Assembly: GCA_964531325.1 (NCBI GenBank)
Contig: CAZHCW010000020.1
Coordinates: 1-64,000, forward strand
DNA length: 64,000 nt
DNA from: UTCHB3 sp964531325
GTDB taxonomy: Bacteria > Bacteroidota > Ignavibacteria > Ignavibacteriales > Ignavibacteriaceae
Reading direction: 5' to 3'
Positions 61,062-64,000 of this stretch are shown piece after piece. The position numbers and the translations under genes are program-made. The notes beneath the pieces are model-generated. The model had not been told where the DNA came from. It was given only the letters and a program-made list of their open reading frames with translations, and did no database searches. Every line of letters begins with the position of its first letter. Within the stretch, counting starts at the first letter, position 1.

Positions 61062-61472
61062 ATGAATCCAAGAACTTTCTCTCTACTTTTGATCATAATG
61101 TCAATGACCCTGGCGGCACAGGAACAGGATGTTAAATTTTATCAGGGGTCACCCTCCCTCACAGCTGAGGCCACTCCATGGTATTCTTATTCTTCCGATA
61201 AGATATCTGCAAATATTGTAAAGTTTTATACGGATGGTTTCAGAGTTTCGCTGGGTGCTACCAACAGCCAGGATGAAGCATTACTAATAAAACGGGAACT
61301 TGAGTTTAAACTTGGTATCGATCTGCTTTACATATATAAGGATAAAGATAAATATCTGCTGCGATTAGGTGATTTCATTGATAATGGATCAGCAAGGTTG
61401 ATGATGTTTCAATTACAACAATTGGGGTACACTAAAGCCCGTGTTATTGAAGATAAAGTTTTTGTGTTTTAA
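61062..61472 (+). CDS. exported SPOR-like domain protein
   Basis: A 136-residue protein from the ATG at 61062 (MNPRTFSLLLIIMSMTLAAQ), giving a clean signal peptide; the open frame to 61029 adds residues with no function. Residues about 50-136 resemble a SPOR domain: FRVSLGA, EALLIKRELEFKLG, YLLRLGDFIDNGSARLMMFQLQQLGYTKARVI. SPOR domains bind denuded peptidoglycan at division sites. The match is moderate. It ends 2 bases before hutI. Confidence 0.7.
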   Translation: MNPRTFSLLLIIMSMTLAAQEQDVKFYQGSPSLTAEATPWYSYSSDKISANIVKFYTDGFRVSLGATNSQDEALLIKRELEFKLGIDLLYIYKDKDKYLLRLGDFIDNGSARLMMFQLQQLGYTKARVIEDKVFVF

Positions 61473-61474
61473 TT

Positions 61475-62719
61475 ATGCTAAAAAGATTTGCTAATGCCTC
61501 ACAGATTGTTACAGTTGATTCTTTTGGTACCGGAAGAAAAAAAGGAAACGACGCTTCCGGTCTGAATACCCTCTCTGGTCACGATCTTATTGTAGAAAAT
61601 GGTCTTGTAAAAGATTTTATCCCCTCCTGTTCCTCATTAACTACACCACACCGCACAGTAGATGTGAAGGGAAAAGTTATTACCCCAGGATTTGTTGAAT
61701 GCCATACTCATTCACTTTGTGCCGGTGATCGATCTGCGGAATACAGAATGAAACTTGAAGGTAGAACCTATGAAGATATCGCTGCTATGGGCGGCGGAAT
61801 TGTGTCATCTGTGAAAGCGATCAGAGAAACTTCTGAATCAGAGTTATTACCTCTTCTGTTAAAAAGAATCGATAACTTTATTTCCCAGGGTGTTACCTCA
61901 CTTGAAATTAAGAGTGGTTACGGATTAAGTTATGAAGCAGAGTTGAAAATGTTAAGAGTGATAATGAAGGCTGCTTTACAACGGAATATAAATATAATCC
62001 CCTGTTTTCTGGGTGCGCACACTGTCCCCTCAGAATATAAACAGGATCGTAATGAATACCTCTCAATTTTAATTAACCAACTTTTACCCCGGATTAAAGC
62101 AGAAAACCTATCAAACAGATGTGATGCATTTTGTGAGAGTTCCGCTTTTTCTCCGAATGAAGTGGAACAAGTTTTTAAAGTTGCGAAATCACTCGGTTTT
62201 AATCTGACTCTTCATACTGAACAATTTAATAATATCGGTGGAATTGAGCTTGCTCTAAAAATGAATGCTCTGAGTGTTGATCATCTTGAGGTTCTAAGGA
62301 ATGATCAGATAAATTTATTTGTCGATTCAAAAACAGTTGCTGTGTTGCTTCCCGGTGTTTCTTATACCCTCGATTACTCATATGCCCCGGCAAGAGAACT
62401 TATAGATGCGGGTGTTGCAGTTGCATTGGCAACCGACTATAACCCCGGAACTTCCAATATAAATTCAATATTTCTTATAATGAGTCTTGCTGCCCGTAAG
62501 TTAAAAATGACTTCAGAAGAAATTCTTTCAGCCTACACCATCAATTCGGCTGCCGCGCTTGGAATATCAAATGTTACAGGGAGTATTGAACAAGGTAAAT
62601 CAGCAGACCTCGCAATTCTTGATATTTCAAACTACGAACAAATAATTTATAATACCGCTCAAAATTTTAATCAGATGACTGTTAAGTCAGGAAAAATCAT
62701 CTACAATAAAACCAATTGA
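61475..62719 (+). CDS. hutI: imidazolonepropionase
   Basis: HutI opens the imidazolone ring in histidine degradation. The 414-residue amidohydrolase has VECHTHSLCAGDRSAEYRMKLEGRTYEDI, the metal histidines HTHS and LHTEQFN, the metal-binding TDYNPGTS and GAHTVPSEYK. All typical. hutH, hutU and hutG are not in the window, so the pathway is dispersed or partial. It overlaps the NamZ-type gene start region by 4 bases if that gene used its upstream TTG, and follows the SPOR-like gene by 2 bases. Confidence 0.93.
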   Translation: MLKRFANASQIVTVDSFGTGRKKGNDASGLNTLSGHDLIVENGLVKDFIPSCSSLTTPHRTVDVKGKVITPGFVECHTHSLCAGDRSAEYRMKLEGRTYEDIAAMGGGIVSSVKAIRETSESELLPLLLKRIDNFISQGVTSLEIKSGYGLSYEAELKMLRVIMKAALQRNINIIPCFLGAHTVPSEYKQDRNEYLSILINQLLPRIKAENLSNRCDAFCESSAFSPNEVEQVFKVAKSLGFNLTLHTEQFNNIGGIELALKMNALSVDHLEVLRNDQINLFVDSKTVAVLLPGVSYTLDYSYAPARELIDAGVAVALATDYNPGTSNINSIFLIMSLAARKLKMTSEEILSAYTINSAAALGISNVTGSIEQGKSADLAILDISNYEQIIYNTAQNFNQMTVKSGKIIYNKTN

Positions 62720-62730
62720 AAGATTCTGAT

Positions 62731-63966
62731 ATGCAAACAACTAAATTTTTATCTATCTTAATACTTCTTCTATTCACAGGTACATCTGTTGCCCAGGTGC
62801 TGGCCGGTGTTGAAGTATTAAGGAAAAACAATTTTGATATTCTTAAAGGGAAAAGAGTTGGGCTGATTACAAACCCTACCGGGGTGGACAGGAATCTCGT
62901 CTCAACAATAGATATACTTTCAAATGCAGAAGGAGTGAAACTAACAGCACTTTATGGACCTGAACATGGTGTAAGAGGTGATTTCTCAGCTGGGGATAAA
63001 GTTGACACCTATACCGACCCTGTAACAAAAATCCCTGTCTATTCTCTTTATGGTAAAACTCGAAAACCAACCAAAGAGATGATGAAGGATATTGATATCC
63101 TTGTTTTTGATATTCAGGATATTGGCTCAAGGTCTTACACCTACATCTCAACGATGGGCCTTGCAATGGAAGCGGCTGCAGAATTCAAGAAGAAATTTGT
63201 AGTTCTCGACAGACCAAATCCACTCGGTGGACTTAAAATAGAAGGAAACCTCGCAGAAGATGGATATATCTCCTTTGTCAGCCAGTTTAAAGTACCTTAT
63301 GCACATGCTCTCACAGTTGGAGAACTTGCCAAATTTTTAAATGGCGAAGGTCAGCTTAAAGGCGGAGTTAAATGTGATCTCGAGGTCGTCCCAATGGAGG
63401 GCTGGAAAAGAGATATGACTTTTGATCAAACAGGGCTGCCCTGGGTGCTTACTTCACCGCACATCCCTTATAAGGAATCGGCAATATTCTATACGACATC
63501 GGGAATTATGGGTGAACTTGGAGTAATTTCTGAAGGAGTCGGTTACACTCTTCCCTTTCAAATGTTTGGAGCTGAGTGGATTGATGGACTTAAATTTGCC
63601 GATGAATTAAATAAGATGGATATCCCCGGTGTAATTTTCAGACCTCTTACATTTAAACCGTATTATGGTGCACACAAAGGGAAATCACTTGGAGGTGTTC
63701 AGATTTTTATCACAGATTATAAAAAAGTAAATTTGATGTCGATTCAATTCCTCGTGATGGAGGTAAATAACAAATTTTATCCCGATAAAAACCCGTTTAA
63801 GCTGTGCACACCGGACAGATTAAATATGTTCGACAAAGTTTGTGGATCAGGTAAAATTCGTGAGTTATTCACCAAGAGAATGAAATATTCTGATATTGAA
63901 GAATATCTTAACAAAGATGTTGAAAGTTTTAGGAAAGTATCTTCAAAATACTATTTATATAAATAG
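62731..63966 (+). CDS. NamZ-type (DUF1343) exo-beta-N-acetylmuramidase family protein
   Basis: A 411-residue exported protein from the ATG at 62731 (MQTTKFLSILILLLFTGTSVAQ), a good signal peptide; a TTG at 62716 is also in frame. The DUF1343 signatures are GLITNPTGVDRNLVSTID, LYGPEHGVRGDFSAGD, YSLYGKTRKPTKEMM, DIQDIGSRSYTYISTM, VLDRPNPLGG and GLPWVLTSPHIPY. Some DUF1343 members (NamZ) release terminal MurNAc from peptidoglycan, in line with nagA and nagB in this window. Whether this one is muramidase is inferred. Confidence 0.85.
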   Translation: MQTTKFLSILILLLFTGTSVAQVLAGVEVLRKNNFDILKGKRVGLITNPTGVDRNLVSTIDILSNAEGVKLTALYGPEHGVRGDFSAGDKVDTYTDPVTKIPVYSLYGKTRKPTKEMMKDIDILVFDIQDIGSRSYTYISTMGLAMEAAAEFKKKFVVLDRPNPLGGLKIEGNLAEDGYISFVSQFKVPYAHALTVGELAKFLNGEGQLKGGVKCDLEVVPMEGWKRDMTFDQTGLPWVLTSPHIPYKESAIFYTTSGIMGELGVISEGVGYTLPFQMFGAEWIDGLKFADELNKMDIPGVIFRPLTFKPYYGAHKGKSLGGVQIFITDYKKVNLMSIQFLVMEVNNKFYPDKNPFKLCTPDRLNMFDKVCGSGKIRELFTKRMKYSDIEEYLNKDVESFRKVSSKYYLYK

Positions 63967-64000
63967 ATCGTTCTAATCCACATTCCATTTAAAGTCGAAT

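Overview
The window is AT-rich (roughly 60% or more A+T by eye), densely coding bacterial chromosome, carrying about 63 protein genes and no recognisable tRNA, rRNA, CRISPR array, prophage or insertion sequence. Several features point to the Bacteroidota/Chlorobi side of the tree, most likely the Ignavibacteria or a close relative. These are a PorX-type response regulator/PglZ protein, a parA-parB-DUF5683 order, a fused CcoN-CcoO oxidase subunit with a one-heme CcoP, a small histone H1-like protein, a Chlorobi-like HisA paralogue, a lysine 6-transaminase, and TANNTTTG-like promoter sequence. The assignment is an inference from gene content and not a database result.

Layout. 1-1.4 kb: HAD phosphatase, aroQ and a small unknown gene. 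1.5-2.5 kb: a Ppx/GppA phosphatase. 2.5-12.7 kb: a long minus-strand block with nadB, a zinc-ribbon membrane protein, DUF5683, parB, parA, a UPF0173 hydrolase, a glycosyltransferase, a diadenylate cyclase, folP, nagA, rpe and a PASTA protein. 12.9-17.1 kb (plus): a POT peptide transporter, an RqcH/NFACT protein and nagB. 17.2-22.2 kb (minus): panC, accD, a DUF1573 protein, tsaB, tsaE and porX. 22.3-30.7 kb (minus): a complete cbb3 oxidase cluster in the order ccoI-ccoS-ccoNO-ccoQ-ccoP-ccoG-ccoH-safE, with an FNR-like box upstream. 30.8-35.0 kb (minus): a three-subunit [FeFe] hydrogenase of the NAD/ferredoxin bifurcating type (hydC-hydB-hydA). 35.0-37.9 kb: a 410-bp spacer with a textbook sigma-54 -24/-12 element, then an HtrA protease and purB. 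37.9-41.2 kb: a divergent lysine-catabolic pair (aminoadipate-semialdehyde dehydrogenase and lysine 6-transaminase). 41.3-47.3 kb (minus): apt, an enoyl-CoA hydratase-like gene, a polX-like gene, a PAP2-like protein, dus, an MFS transporter and the histone H1-like gene. 47.3-50.8 kb (minus): an Fe-S reductase, bioY and an alpha/beta hydrolase. 50.9-52.1 kb (plus): a hisA paralogue and a universal stress protein. 52.1-60.9 kb (minus): polyprenyl synthase, tatC, glyA, three envelope proteins, gmhB-like and glgA. 61.1-64 kb (plus): a SPOR-like protein, hutI and a NamZ-type (DUF1343) hydrolase.

How it fits together. The genes describe a facultative, microaerobe-capable heterotroph. A high-affinity cbb3 oxidase with its copper and heme assembly factors lies next to a bifurcating hydrogenase that would dispose of, or recover, reducing power without oxygen. 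Amino-sugar and peptidoglycan recycling (NagA, NagB, NamZ), peptide uptake (POT), lysine and histidine breakdown (Lat, AASADH, HutI) and glycogen storage (GlgA) suggest growth on peptides and cell-wall debris. Many neighbours overlap by 1-40 bases.

I did not find a clear undescribed multi-gene defence or mobile system; most of the window is core genome. The best leads are the sigma-54 element with an unexplained 300-base leader at 35.1 kb, the cysteine-rich N-terminus of HydB, a PolX-like protein whose polymerase site is lost but whose PHP site is intact, a HisA paralogue with altered active-site residues, a PanC gene that seems to start at a non-canonical codon, and a three-gene envelope cassette of unknown role at 55.2-58.9 kb.
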